From Polaromonas glacialis (GTDB lineage Bacteria > Pseudomonadota > Gammaproteobacteria > Burkholderiales > Burkholderiaceae_C): a stretch of DNA of 64,000 bases. Positions 42,279 to 50,990 of the stretch are shown in pieces. Made by a program: the position numbers and the translations under genes. Numbering within the stretch: the stretch's first letter is position 1; every line of letters begins with the position of its first letter. The DNA lies in NCBI RefSeq assembly GCF_000709345.1, contig NZ_KL448328.1:17011-81010 (forward strand), read 5' to 3'. A model generated the notes under the pieces. That model was not told where the DNA came from. It worked only from the letters and a program-made list of their open reading frames with translations, and made no database searches.

Positions 42279-43415
42279 TTACGCAGCAGTACGGGGCAGG
42301 TGCACAGTAAATGCGGTGCCCTCCTTGGCCGTGGAGGTCACGGCAATCCTTCCACTATGCCCGGTGACGATTTCGCGGGCAATGAACAGGCCCAGCCCTA
42401 GGCTGGTCGAGGGGCGCTCGTGTAACTCTGATTCTTTGCTGGCCACCTGCACCAAGGGGTTGAAGATGACCTGCATCGCTTCTGGCGGTATCGGCACGCC
42501 TTGGTTCTTCACCACCACCGTCACCCCTTCATCATCACTCTGAACCACAAGAATTATGGGAGACGCTGCATCGCCGTGCTGCACGGCGTTGCCGAGCAGA
42601 TTGGTCAGCACCTGGCGCATCCGGGGTTCATCAAATGTCAGGGGAACAGCCTCAGGAATTTCGGACCTCAGCGCTCGCTTGGGATGGGCAAAGCAGACCT
42701 CCTCGAAAGTGCGCCGGCACAAGGCGGCGAAGTTGCCCGGTTTCGGGCTGACTTTGATTCCGCGGCCCAGCCGCGTACGCGTGTACTCCAGCAAGTCCGT
42801 CACCATGGTGTTGATGGCGTTGAGGCTGCGCTTGGCAACTTCAACCGTATTGCCCTTCTTAGCCGGCTCCTCTGTTCGGGCAAGAAGCTCAATGCACGAA
42901 CTCAGCGCGCTTAACGGATTACGCAGGTCATGCCCGAGGACGGCAAGAAAGGTGTCCCTGGAGTTGGCAACAAGCTCCGAGTAGGACGCCAGGGCTTCGG
43001 CCAGCGTCTGGTCGATGCCTTCATTGAAACGAGTCATCTCTTCGAGCTTGGCCGCATCGACCGTGTCCACGGTGTGCATCCACAGCCGAAGAACGGTTGC
43101 CCGCAACGCCCGGTACTCGGCGCCCAGCTGGATGAGGTCAAAGCCCGAGCGCTGGCGCAATTGTCCATGGATCGCAGAAAACGACGCTTGGGCTGGCGGT
43201 TTCCCCCGGCCCAACGACTTGGCCTGGCGCTCGTCCTCGGACTGCGCCGTGTCCATGTCCTGGGCGACAGCGAGCAAGATGTCATGCGCATGGTCCCGAA
43301 GCTCGGCAACAGACATGGTCTCCGCAGGCGGAATCATGGTGCGGGCATAGGCTTCCCATTCAAGCAGGATGGGTTCGATGTTGTCTTTGATGAATTGGCT
43401 CAGGCGCATGCGCAA
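42279..43415 (-). CDS. Cytosolic sensor histidine kinase with RsbR-like N-terminal domain
   Basis: Histidine kinase of 378 residues. Residues 1-150 are helical (LSQFIKDNIEPILLEWEAYARTM, GFDLIQLGAEYRALRATVLRLW) and resemble the globin-like sensor region of RsbR-type proteins. HisKA follows with His162 in FLAVLGHDLRNPLSALSS, then an HATPase with N-box LTNLLGNAVQHG and G2-like TSLGLGLFIAREI. The G1 box reads VKNQGVPIP: the usual first Asp is Asn, which may lower ATP binding. No membrane helices and no adjacent response regulator. Confidence 0.88.
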   Translation of the reverse strand: MRMRLSQFIKDNIEPILLEWEAYARTMIPPAETMSVAELRDHAHDILLAVAQDMDTAQSEDERQAKSLGRGKPPAQASFSAIHGQLRQRSGFDLIQLGAEYRALRATVLRLWMHTVDTVDAAKLEEMTRFNEGIDQTLAEALASYSELVANSRDTFLAVLGHDLRNPLSALSSCIELLARTEEPAKKGNTVEVAKRSLNAINTMVTDLLEYTRTRLGRGIKVSPKPGNFAALCRRTFEEVCFAHPKRALRSEIPEAVPLTFDEPRMRQVLTNLLGNAVQHGDAASPIILVVQSDDEGVTVVVKNQGVPIPPEAMQVIFNPLVQVASKESELHERPSTSLGLGLFIAREIVTGHSGRIAVTSTAKEGTAFTVHLPRTAA

Positions 43416-43510
43416 AGTATGCCTTGCCCCAAGGCTGGGCTGATGAAAGCTTCAAAAGCTCCAGAACGGGATAAGACTTCGGTCAAGGTGGTTGGCTCAG
43501 AACTTGTAAC

Positions 43511-43609
43511 TTTTAAGCCAGCCTAAAGAGCCTCCAAAATATGGGTTTAAAAGACACTGAAACGGGTTTTGAGCCTGGCTTATAGTTGGCGAACTAGCTT
43601 TTGAGCCAG
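43511..43609. promoter_or_regulatory. Candidate resolution site (res) of the adjacent serine recombinase
   Basis: Three related motifs, TTTTAAGCCAG (43511-43521), TTTTGAGCC (43567-43575) and TTTTGAGCCAG (43599-43609), plus inverted TAAGCCAG (43514-43521) and CTGGCTTA (43575-43582), lie in the 100 bp before the recombinase start. Resolvases of this group bind several such sub-sites next to their own gene and repress it. Confidence 0.45.
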
Positions 43610-43611
43610 AA

Positions 43612-44193
43612 ATGAGCAACATCGCCTACTACCGGGTCTCGACCTCGGACCAGAGCATCGCATCGCAGCGCGCGGCCATGGGTGGCAGCTTTGATGAAGA
43701 ATTTGATGATGTCGGGGTGAGCGGCGCCATCTTGGCGGCAAAACGACCGGGCTTTGCCAGGCTGCTGGCTTTCATCCGAAGGGGCGACACGCTGCATGTC
43801 TACGCGGTCGACCGGCTCGGACGCGATGCCCTGGATGTCCAGTCAACGGTTCGCTTCCTGCTGGGTAAGGGCGTGGCCGTTCACGTGCAGGGCCTAGGCG
43901 TGATGGCCAAGGGCGCCGGCGAGTTGATCCTGGCCGTGCTTGCGCAAGTGGCCGATATGGAGCGCCAGCGCATTGCCGAGCGCACCGCCGCTGGCCGGCA
44001 GGTGGCTAGAGAGTCGCTGACGCGTACGGGTATGACGCACCGTGGCAAGTTAAGCTTGGGTCGCCCTGCCAAGGCCGACGCCGGCGAGGTGGCCCGGTGG
44101 CGACGCGAGGGCGGCGTGAGCCTGGCAAAGACTGCAGAGCACTGGGGCCTCTCACTGGCTACCGTCAAGCGGTATTGCGCTTGCTCAAAATAA
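43612..44193 (+). CDS. Serine recombinase (resolvase/invertase family)
   Basis: Site-specific recombinase of 193 residues. The nucleophile Ser is in YYRVSTSDQS (Ser10), with Arg8 beside it; the catalytic Arg region is VYAVDRLGRDALDVQ, and the long E-helix is LAQVADMERQRIAERTAAGRQVA. The C-terminal helix-turn-helix (VSLAKTAEHWGLSLATVKRY) follows GRPAKAD. Size and layout match Tn3-type resolvases and DNA invertases. The upstream repeats (43511-43609) are probably its site. It is a common multimer-resolution or transposon module on plasmids, here without a transposase. Confidence 0.9.
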   Translation: MSNIAYYRVSTSDQSIASQRAAMGGSFDEEFDDVGVSGAILAAKRPGFARLLAFIRRGDTLHVYAVDRLGRDALDVQSTVRFLLGKGVAVHVQGLGVMAKGAGELILAVLAQVADMERQRIAERTAAGRQVARESLTRTGMTHRGKLSLGRPAKADAGEVARWRREGGVSLAKTAEHWGLSLATVKRYCACSK

Positions 44194-44276
44194 GTTGGGC
44201 GAATTCGGCTGCTGGCTTCCGGTTTCATAGCCTCAATTGCGGTAAGATTATCGGAAGTCAATTCAGGAAGCTTTCC

Positions 44277-44918
44277 ATGCTCGCACCCATCATTTTCGAT
44301 GAACCAGAAACCGTCGATGTCCGCTTGGCGAGCCTTGATTTGGACCGACAGGTGCTGACCGATGCGCTGGTCCAGGCCCATATGTACTTTGCGCGCCTGA
44401 CATCTCACCATCCGCTTCTTTATCGTTATGGTGTCTTGACGGCTGAAACGGTCGCTGCGCTTCGCGATTTTTTGGCGCCTCGTGGCTGGGAAGTGCGAAA
44501 TGAAGGCAACTACGAGCTGGTCTTCAATCCTCGCTTGAACATGAGCATTGCTGTGGCCTCTGGCAACGAAGCAACGGGTGACCGGCTGCGCGTTCCATCG
44601 AACAAAAGTGAAAAAGGCCCGCGCACGGCCAAGGCCGTCAAAGACAATCAGACGGCTGATTTTTTTCCCGAAACAGTCCCTACCGTGCCAGAAAGCATCG
44701 TCCCCGCCGATACCTGGATACTGCTGCACCACCGCTGCGCTAGCGCAATTCGGCTGGAGCTGTCGCGTCCCAACGGCTTTGATGACACCGAGCGCTTCGT
44801 GACAGGATGGTCCGAGCGCATCTTGCTGGGCGCCATCTCGCTGGACAACGATCCCATGCCCATGCTGATGCCCCAGCTTCCCGAAGACGACATACTTATC
44901 ACTCGCAAGGCAGCGTAG
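44277..44918 (+). CDS. Unknown protein paired with the Xre/ImmA protease
   Basis: A 213-residue soluble protein. ATG 44277 (MLAPIIFDEPETVDVRLASL) has AGGAAG upstream; a longer frame overlaps the recombinase and is unlikely. Visible regions: helical FARLTSHHPLLYRYGVLTAETVAALRDFLAPRGWEV, a Lys/Thr-rich linker (about 105-140), then DTWILLHHRCASAIRLELSRP and a C-terminal LPEDDILITRKAA. There are no membrane helices. Only 7 nt separate it from the next gene. By analogy with modules where an Xre-ImmA/IrrE protein neutralises a partner, it could be the toxin, but I do not recognise the family. Confidence 0.7.
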   Translation: MLAPIIFDEPETVDVRLASLDLDRQVLTDALVQAHMYFARLTSHHPLLYRYGVLTAETVAALRDFLAPRGWEVRNEGNYELVFNPRLNMSIAVASGNEATGDRLRVPSNKSEKGPRTAKAVKDNQTADFFPETVPTVPESIVPADTWILLHHRCASAIRLELSRPNGFDDTERFVTGWSERILLGAISLDNDPMPMLMPQLPEDDILITRKAA

Positions 44919-44925
44919 GCCCTGA

Positions 44926-46113
44926 ATGTTTAATCCGAAACGTTTTTCGCTCGCCCGGCGCCGGCGAGGCCTGACCAAACGGGAGATTGCTGAAAGCATC
45001 GGCGTGAGCGAGCGCTCGGTATCTGCCTATGAAAAGGGTGACCAGGAGCCCGAGCCCTCCAACGTTCAGCGGATGACGAAAGCGCTGAACTTCCCGCGAG
45101 CGTTTTTCTATGCGGCCGATCCTGAAGAGCTGACCATGGGCATTGCAAGTTTTCGCTCCATGTCAAAAATGAGCGCGCGCCAACGCGACTCGGCACTGGG
45201 GTCGGGCTCGATTGGGTTGCTGCTCAACGAATGGCTTGAAAAGAAATTCAACCTGCCCGAGCCGAACCTTCCCGATCTGGGCCGCGAGCCTGGCGTTCTG
45301 ACAGACCCGTCCCGACGAGAAACTTACGAGGAGAAGATTGCTTTCCCTTCGAAGTCGACCGCCAATGGCCCGGAAGCGGCGGCCGAGGCATTCCGGTCGC
45401 ACTGGGGTCTGGGCGAGTTGCCCGTCAAGAACATGATCACCCTTCTGGAGTCCAAGGGGGTGCGCGTCTTTTCCCTGGCGGTCGATGCCAAGGAGGTCGA
45501 TGCATTTTCGATGTGGCATGGCGGCAAACCCTTCATGTTCCTTAACACGTTCAAGTCCGCCGAGCATTGCCGGTTCGATGCCGCGCACGAACTCGGACAC
45601 CTGGTCCTGCATCGCCACGGCCAGACGCAGGGGCCAGAGCTCGAGCGCGAAGCCAATGCCTTTGCCTCGGCGTTTTTGATGCCCAGAAAGAGCGTGCTGG
45701 CCAACGCACCGCGCGTTGCTACTCTTCCCGGATTGGTGCGCGCAAAACACTATTGGAGAGTTTCGGTCGCGGCTTTGAATTACCGACTCCATGCGCTGGG
45801 TATGACGTCGGACTGGGTCTACCGGACGCTGTGCATTCAACTGGCCGAAGCCGGCTACCGTACCAAGGAGCCTGAAGAGGCCACCCACGAGAAGTCGTTG
45901 ATCCTCGAAAAGGTATTCAAGGCGCTGCGCGAGGAGGGCGTTTCGAAATTCGACGTGGCCGACGAACTGCTCATTCCCATTGAGGAAATTGACGCACTGA
46001 CCTTTAACCTCATGCTGAACCTGTTGAATGGCGGCCGCAAAGGCAGCACGCCCAATTCAGAAAAGCCGCGTGGAGAGATGCGTCTGGTTCGTTCCTCGGA
46101 AGGCTCAAGTTAG
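44926..46113 (+). CDS. Xre-family regulator fused to an ImmA/IrrE zinc metalloprotease
   Basis: A 395-residue protein with an N-terminal helix-turn-helix (RFSLARRRRGLTKREIAESIGVSERSVSAYEKGDQ) and a metalloprotease domain with HEXXH in FDAAHELGHLVLHRH and the downstream acidic ligand region LEREANAFASAFLMP, as in ImmA of ICEBs1 and IrrE/DdrO-type regulators. Such proteins act as antitoxin-repressors or cleave a repressor. The C-terminal 120 residues are helical and unassigned. Its partner is the gene 7 nt upstream; an operon is nearly certain. Confidence 0.9.
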   Translation: MFNPKRFSLARRRRGLTKREIAESIGVSERSVSAYEKGDQEPEPSNVQRMTKALNFPRAFFYAADPEELTMGIASFRSMSKMSARQRDSALGSGSIGLLLNEWLEKKFNLPEPNLPDLGREPGVLTDPSRRETYEEKIAFPSKSTANGPEAAAEAFRSHWGLGELPVKNMITLLESKGVRVFSLAVDAKEVDAFSMWHGGKPFMFLNTFKSAEHCRFDAAHELGHLVLHRHGQTQGPELEREANAFASAFLMPRKSVLANAPRVATLPGLVRAKHYWRVSVAALNYRLHALGMTSDWVYRTLCIQLAEAGYRTKEPEEATHEKSLILEKVFKALREEGVSKFDVADELLIPIEEIDALTFNLMLNLLNGGRKGSTPNSEKPRGEMRLVRSSEGSS

Positions 46114-46280
46114 GCTGGAATTCTCAATGAACTCATTCGCTTCGACCTGTTAACGATTTCAGTTTAAAAGTGCCGTAACGCGACTGTAAAAGTCGATCAG
46201 GGGCACCTGGAATCGCCTCAGTGTCGTCATTGATGTCGTCAGTCACAGCAGTGCAGACTTCTCCAATTAAATTGATTTTC

Positions 46281-46403
46281 ATGACCACCAAAAAATCAGA
46301 ATGCTATTTCTCATTTTGGCAGTCCTGCGTCGAACTGCGCGGTTCTATGGACGCCAGTCAGTACAAGATATTCGTCGTGGTTATGCAGTTCGCCAAATAC
46401 GTC
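46281..46403 (+). pseudogene. hsdM: Relic of a type I restriction methylase (HsdM), N-terminus only
   Basis: MTTKKSECYFSFWQSC-ELRG-MDASQYK followed by QFAKYV is the degenerate start of HsdM (family form: MTTKKSELYxSLWxSCDELRGGMDASQYKDYVL). After about 41 residues the similarity ends and the frame closes at 46490. Only the first few percent of the gene remains, directly upstream of an AlbA-domain gene, a neighbour often found inside hsdMSR operons. Confidence 0.6.
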
Positions 46404-46486
46404 ACGCTCGAAGTTTGCCCTAAAAAAATGCGCGACCTTAAAAAATGGATGATGCACGAGCTGCTGACCCACAGCATTTGCCTGGT

Positions 46487-47833
46487 ATGAAAGAAAGCCA
46501 GAACACCGAGTGGAAGCAGTCCTGGCGCGATGAGTACCTGAGGTGGATCTGCGGCTTTGCCAATGCCGAGGGCGGCACGCTGGTGATCGGCAAGAACGAT
46601 CAGGGCGAAGTGGTCGGCATCGCCAATGCCGCCCGGCTGCTCGAAGACATTCCAAACAAGGTGCGCGACATCCTGGGCATCGTGGTGGCGGTCAACCTGC
46701 ACTCGCAAGCGGGGCTTGACTGGCTGGAAATCGAGGTGGATCCGTACCCCAGCCCCATCAGCTACAAGGGGGAATACCACCTGCGCAGCGGCAGCACCAA
46801 GCAAGAACTCAAGGGCGCGGCGCTAGACCGCTTTTTGCTGCGCAAGCTCGGGCGGCACTGGGACGGGGTGCCGGTACCGCATGTCGGTGTGAAAGACCTG
46901 GACCCGGCAGCGATTCAGGCTTTTCGCACGCTGGCAGCCCAAAGCGGGCGATTGAGCGCTGCGTTTGTCGCTGACAGCGATGCCTTGCTGATCGAAAAGC
47001 TGCACCTGCTCGAAGGGCCTTATCTCAAGCGTGCAGCAACGCTGCTGTTTCATGCCGACCCCGAGAAGTTCACCACGGGCGCCTGTGTGAAGATCGGGTT
47101 TTTTCGCACCGACTCGGACCTGCTCTTTCATGACGTGGTCCAGGGCGACTTGGTCACGCAGGTGGAAAAAGCACTCGACCTGCTGCTGACCAAATACCTG
47201 CGGGCGGGCATTTCGTACCAAGGCTCGCAGCGGCTCGAGCGCCTGCCGGTGCCCGAGGCGGCCTTGCGCGAAGCGCTGATCAATGCCATCGCGCACAAGG
47301 ACTATGCGGCCTGCATCCCGGTTCAAATCAGCGTGTATGACGACAAGCTGATGCTGTGGAACCCTGGTCAGCTGCCACCCGACTGGTCGCTGGACCGCCT
47401 GCTCGCCAAGCATGCGTCGCAGCCCGCCAACCCGGATGTAGCCAATGTGCTGTTTGTCGCTGGCAAGATCGAATCCTGGGGGCGCGGCATTGACTTGATT
47501 CGCAACGCCTGCAAAGCGCAAGGCACGCCTGCGCCACGGTTTGAATGCGACAGCACGGGATTTTGGGTCGAGTTTGCGTTTCCCGAGGTGGTTGAGCCGC
47601 CCAAAACGCCGGTAGGAACGCTGGTGAAAACGCCGGTCAAAGTGCCGGTCAAAACGCCGGCAGAAATCCTGCGATGCCTGGCGGCCAACCCGTCCATGAC
47701 ACTGGCCGAAGTCGCAGCCAAGATTGAAAAATCGCTCAGCGCCGTGGAACGCGCCAGCGCCCGGCTGGTCAAGGACGGAAAATTAAAACATGTCGGCCCG
47801 CAAAAGGGCGGTCACTGGGAGGTATTGAAATGA
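46487..47833 (+). CDS. AlbA_2 (Schlafen-like) domain protein with winged-helix tail
   Basis: A 448-residue protein of the COG2865 type. I chose ATG 46487 (MKESQNTEWKQSWRDEYLRWICGFANAEGG in outline), where family similarity starts. Residues 1-120 form the AlbA_2 domain (ESQNTEWKQS, GGTLVIGKNDQGEVVG); the middle part has the GHKL-like ATP-binding features LREALINAIAHKDYA, LMLWNPGQLP and GKIESWGRGIDLI. A repetitive linker (KTPVGTLVKTPVKVPVKTP) leads to a C-terminal winged helix (LRCLAANPSMTLAEVAAKIEKSLSAVERASARLVKDG). Members occur near restriction systems and may regulate them; here the restriction genes are gone. Confidence 0.85.
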   Translation: MKESQNTEWKQSWRDEYLRWICGFANAEGGTLVIGKNDQGEVVGIANAARLLEDIPNKVRDILGIVVAVNLHSQAGLDWLEIEVDPYPSPISYKGEYHLRSGSTKQELKGAALDRFLLRKLGRHWDGVPVPHVGVKDLDPAAIQAFRTLAAQSGRLSAAFVADSDALLIEKLHLLEGPYLKRAATLLFHADPEKFTTGACVKIGFFRTDSDLLFHDVVQGDLVTQVEKALDLLLTKYLRAGISYQGSQRLERLPVPEAALREALINAIAHKDYAACIPVQISVYDDKLMLWNPGQLPPDWSLDRLLAKHASQPANPDVANVLFVAGKIESWGRGIDLIRNACKAQGTPAPRFECDSTGFWVEFAFPEVVEPPKTPVGTLVKTPVKVPVKTPAEILRCLAANPSMTLAEVAAKIEKSLSAVERASARLVKDGKLKHVGPQKGGHWEVLK

Positions 47834-48184
47834 GCACAAGTACGATCGGCACAAAATGTTTGTGCGCAGCGCTTCGACACACTGACAGTTCCTTGCGGCT
47901 TTTGTCAAAGGAGTGTGGTTTTGTGCAGAGAATGTCGGGATACTTGGTCAGGCATCAGATAAGTAGAAATTGTTAAAAAATTAACATGATTACTGCCCGA
48001 TTTGTCCCTACGTCCGTGGGGATCGCTGCTGAGTTTTGCAACAGGTAATGACGGTCCACAGTGTCAATTGAAAGTTTAAAAGTGACAGATTTGGTTTGGG
48101 CCATGCGCAGACTACGGTGGGCATAATTGGAATTCGGAATTCTCCGACTTCAGCCGCCCGTCGTTTCCAAAATCAGCACAATCC
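47834..48184. other. Intergenic region upstream of the chaperone operon
   Basis: Contains AT-rich DNA (47960-47990) and CATAAT (48122-48127), a possible -10 for the operon, without a clear -35. The 12-mer AGTTTAAAAGTG at 48073-48084 also occurs at 46161-46172, on the other side of the hsdM relic/AlbA gene, and may mark borders of an inserted segment. I see no heat-shock sigma-32 promoter. Confidence 0.4.
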
Positions 48185-50695
48185 ATGTCCCGCAACCCAG
48201 CACGCCCCGTCAAGAAGCCGATCTCCGATGCCGCCCTCCCCGAAGAGCAAGCGGCACTGGCACTGATGCATCTCGAGAAAGGCCGCTTTCGTAATGCCGT
48301 TGACTGCTACAAGACCCTGCTCAAGACCGAGCAGCGCCCCGAATGGCTGGCCGGGCTTGCCAGCGCCTATGCGGGACGCGCAAAAGCACTGGCCGACAAA
48401 GGCATGCGACGCGAAGCGATCGAGCTATGGCGCAGCCGTGCCGAGGTTTGCCACACGGCGTTGTGGGAAGGCCCCTACGCAGGCTGGCTGGTGGCCGAGG
48501 GCAGAGTGAGCGAGGTGCTGGGCTATCTCGCCAGGCGCCGCACAGCACTCGATGGCAAAACCGACGACGGGCTCGCTGCCCTGGAAGCGCAGTTGGCCCC
48601 CGGCGTGTTGTCAGCCGACGACACGGTATTGAAGCAGCTGCCAGCCGGGTCGCTGCTGTTGCAACATCGCCCGCTCGCCCTGGCGGCTTTGGCGGCCTAC
48701 GCCCGCCAGGACGGGCCCGCGCTGGAAGAGGCCTTGGCAGGCATTTCCTTTCGTTCCCCCTATCGCGACTTGCGCTCGCTGCTCAAGGCGCTGGTGCTTT
48801 GGGAGACTGATCGTGAGGCGGCGCGCGCAGCCATAGAGCGCGTGCCGCCGGGTGGCCCATTCGAGCCACTCGCTGCGCCCTTGCGCAGCGTGGCAGCGTC
48901 CGGTTCCGAGCGGCTGCCGCATTGGGCCCGTCTCAACAACAGCCAGCAATTGATGGCTCTGGATTTGATGGGCTGCCCGCGCACATGGGCAGGCTTGTTG
49001 CAAGCGCTGGCGGGTGCCAAGGCCGATGCGGCTCCCGCTGAGCTGTTCGATCTGGTGCAGCGTAATGCGCGCGTTTTGCCCGAAACGCTTGCCACGCGCG
49101 TGTGGCGATGGCTGGCTCCGTGGGCACCGCGGCGCGGTTGCGACAACCCGCTGATCTTTGGCAAACCCTCCCGGGCGCAGCAGGAGTGCGCCACTGCACT
49201 AGCAGTCGAGATCAAGGGGGAACTGGGCCATGCCGAGGAGCATTGGCTGGACGCGGTGGACATGCTGGCAAGCAGCAAAGACACCGATGACCGCCAGCGC
49301 GCAGCGATGGTGCTGCGTCACATGGCGACCATGAAAGAGCATTTTTCGCGCGAAGGAATGCTCGACAAGGCGGGCGCCGGGTATTTGATGCGAAGCCTGG
49401 AGTTTGATGCTAGTGACTGTGATGTGCATGTTCGGCTGGTTGCGTACTTTCGACGCCAGGGGGACTTGAAAAAAGCCCGTGAACGCCTGGACGCGGCGCT
49501 GAGCCTGTTTCCCGACAGCGCGGCGCTGCTGAGCGAAGCGGTTGAAACCGCGCTGGCGGCTGGCGCCTTCAAAAAGGCGGCCACCACGGCACGTCGTCTG
49601 CTGGCGCTCGATCCGCTCAACCGCAAGGTGCGCACCCTGCTCGGCAACGCCCATTTGTCACATGCCGGCAAACACATTGCAGCAGGCAAGCTGGAGTCGG
49701 CGAAGAAGGAGATCGAAGAAGCGCGCAGCTGGCTGGGCGCCGCTGCCGAGCAGGGCCGCTTGCACCTGCTGCTGGCCTGGACCGAACCGCAAGCAAGCCC
49801 CGAGCGGCTGCGTTTGGCGCAACTTGCCGTGACGACCTGGGGCGGCGGGTTGGCCGCTGGCTGGCGCCTGCTGCGGGAGGCGCAGGGCATCTTTCCCCGT
49901 GTGGACTTGGCCTCGGCGAATTGGCGGCTTGGTGAAGCAGGCATCGATTCAGCCAAAGCACTGGCGCCAGCCGATGTCTTGGGGCTGGTGCAGGTGCTGG
50001 AGCAAGAGCCCTTCATCGCCCGCAAAGGGGCAGACCCGCTGGTGGCGTGGCGCAAGGCGCTGGTGGCGCTGGCTTCGAGCCCGTTGTTCGACGCCGAGAC
50101 AAGCGTGAGAATCTGCGAGGCATGGAGTCGCCACCAGGAGCACGATCTGCTTGAAAAGTTCGCCACTGCTGCACGCAAGCGCTGGCCGGACTGGCCCATC
50201 TTTGTTTATCACGCGGTGGCCGCACGCTTTGGCAAGAACGGGGGTATTGAGACCGATCGCGACTTCGATGATCTGGAACGCGCGGGGGAGCTTGCGCAGA
50301 AAAACAAGGATTTCAAACTGCATGCACGCATCGAGGCGCTGTTCGAGGCCGACGATCCAGGCCCGGGCGTTGATGATTCACCCTCTATGGATGGACCGCC
50401 ACTCCAGATGCTGCAGGCGTTTCGAGCGATGCTCGAACAGACGATCATGATCGATGGGGGCAAGGACTTTTTGAAAAAGGCCCGCGCCAATTATGGCGAT
50501 GCGCTGATCCGCCAGATTGAGAAGGAGTGTGCTGGCGACAAAAAGGCAGTGTTGCGTCGCCTCATTGATATGGCCGTTGCTGAAGTAGCCGGACCTTTCG
50601 GCCAACCGTTCCAGCCCGCGACGATCATCAACAAGGCACCGCCCGCCAAACCCATAGCGCCCGCCCGAGGGCTAGGAAGCCTGACCGATGAGTGA
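48185..50695 (+). CDS. Large TPR-repeat protein heading an accessory Hsp70 operon
   Basis: An 836-residue, mainly alpha-helical soluble protein. TPR-like units are clear at the N-terminus (EEQAALALMHLEKGRFRNAVDCYKTLLKTEQR, WLAGLASAYAGRAKALADKGM) and around residues 400-500 (AGYLMRSLEFDASDCDVHVRLVAYFRRQGDLKKARERLDAALSLFP). There is no signal peptide or enzyme motif. ATG 48185 is the first start after the promoter region. Its stop overlaps the J-like gene by 8 nt. As first gene of a chaperone operon it is probably a scaffold or client-recruiting co-chaperone. Confidence 0.85.
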   Translation: MSRNPARPVKKPISDAALPEEQAALALMHLEKGRFRNAVDCYKTLLKTEQRPEWLAGLASAYAGRAKALADKGMRREAIELWRSRAEVCHTALWEGPYAGWLVAEGRVSEVLGYLARRRTALDGKTDDGLAALEAQLAPGVLSADDTVLKQLPAGSLLLQHRPLALAALAAYARQDGPALEEALAGISFRSPYRDLRSLLKALVLWETDREAARAAIERVPPGGPFEPLAAPLRSVAASGSERLPHWARLNNSQQLMALDLMGCPRTWAGLLQALAGAKADAAPAELFDLVQRNARVLPETLATRVWRWLAPWAPRRGCDNPLIFGKPSRAQQECATALAVEIKGELGHAEEHWLDAVDMLASSKDTDDRQRAAMVLRHMATMKEHFSREGMLDKAGAGYLMRSLEFDASDCDVHVRLVAYFRRQGDLKKARERLDAALSLFPDSAALLSEAVETALAAGAFKKAATTARRLLALDPLNRKVRTLLGNAHLSHAGKHIAAGKLESAKKEIEEARSWLGAAAEQGRLHLLLAWTEPQASPERLRLAQLAVTTWGGGLAAGWRLLREAQGIFPRVDLASANWRLGEAGIDSAKALAPADVLGLVQVLEQEPFIARKGADPLVAWRKALVALASSPLFDAETSVRICEAWSRHQEHDLLEKFATAARKRWPDWPIFVYHAVAARFGKNGGIETDRDFDDLERAGELAQKNKDFKLHARIEALFEADDPGPGVDDSPSMDGPPLQMLQAFRAMLEQTIMIDGGKDFLKKARANYGDALIRQIEKECAGDKKAVLRRLIDMAVAEVAGPFGQPFQPATIINKAPPAKPIAPARGLGSLTDE

Positions 50696-50990
50696 TCCAT
50701 ACCAGGTGCTGGGCATTGCCGATGGCGCCGACGATGCCGCCGTGCGCGCAGCCTACCTCGCTGCCGTGCGGCTGCACCCGCCCGAGCGCGATGCCGAGCG
50801 CTTTGCCGCCGTGCGCAGGGCGTTTGACGCGGTGTCAAGTGCACCCTTGCGGCTTGAGCACGAGTTGTTTAACCAAGAACCCCCGACCCTCAATGGATTG
50901 CTCCATTTGCTACAGTCCGATTTTTCTCCACGCCGCCCCGACACTGCCAGCCTGCTGCGACTGCTCAAAGGAGGCCCTGATGGACGCTGA
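50688..50990 (+). CDS. Small J-domain-like protein with HPP instead of HPD
   Basis: A 100-residue protein consisting of a J-like domain: DPYQVLGIADGADDAAVRAAYLAAVRLHPPERDAERFAAVRRAFDAV. Helices I, II and III are in place, but the invariant HPD loop is HPP (residues 30-32). HPD is the motif by which J-proteins stimulate Hsp70 ATPase, so interaction must differ, or the neighbouring Hsp70 is adapted to it. The C-terminal tail (NQEPPTLNGLLHLLQSDFSP) is unassigned. It overlaps the TPR gene (8 nt) and the GrpE-like gene (11 nt). Confidence 0.8.
   Translation: MSDPYQVLGIADGADDAAVRAAYLAAVRLHPPERDAERFAAVRRAFDAVSSAPLRLEHELFNQEPPTLNGLLHLLQSDFSPRRPDTASLLRLLKGGPDGR

Noticed and set aside
43881..44999. 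372-codon minus-strand frame
   Set aside because: Antisense to the recombinase end and the Xre/ImmA partner gene, both of which have good starts.
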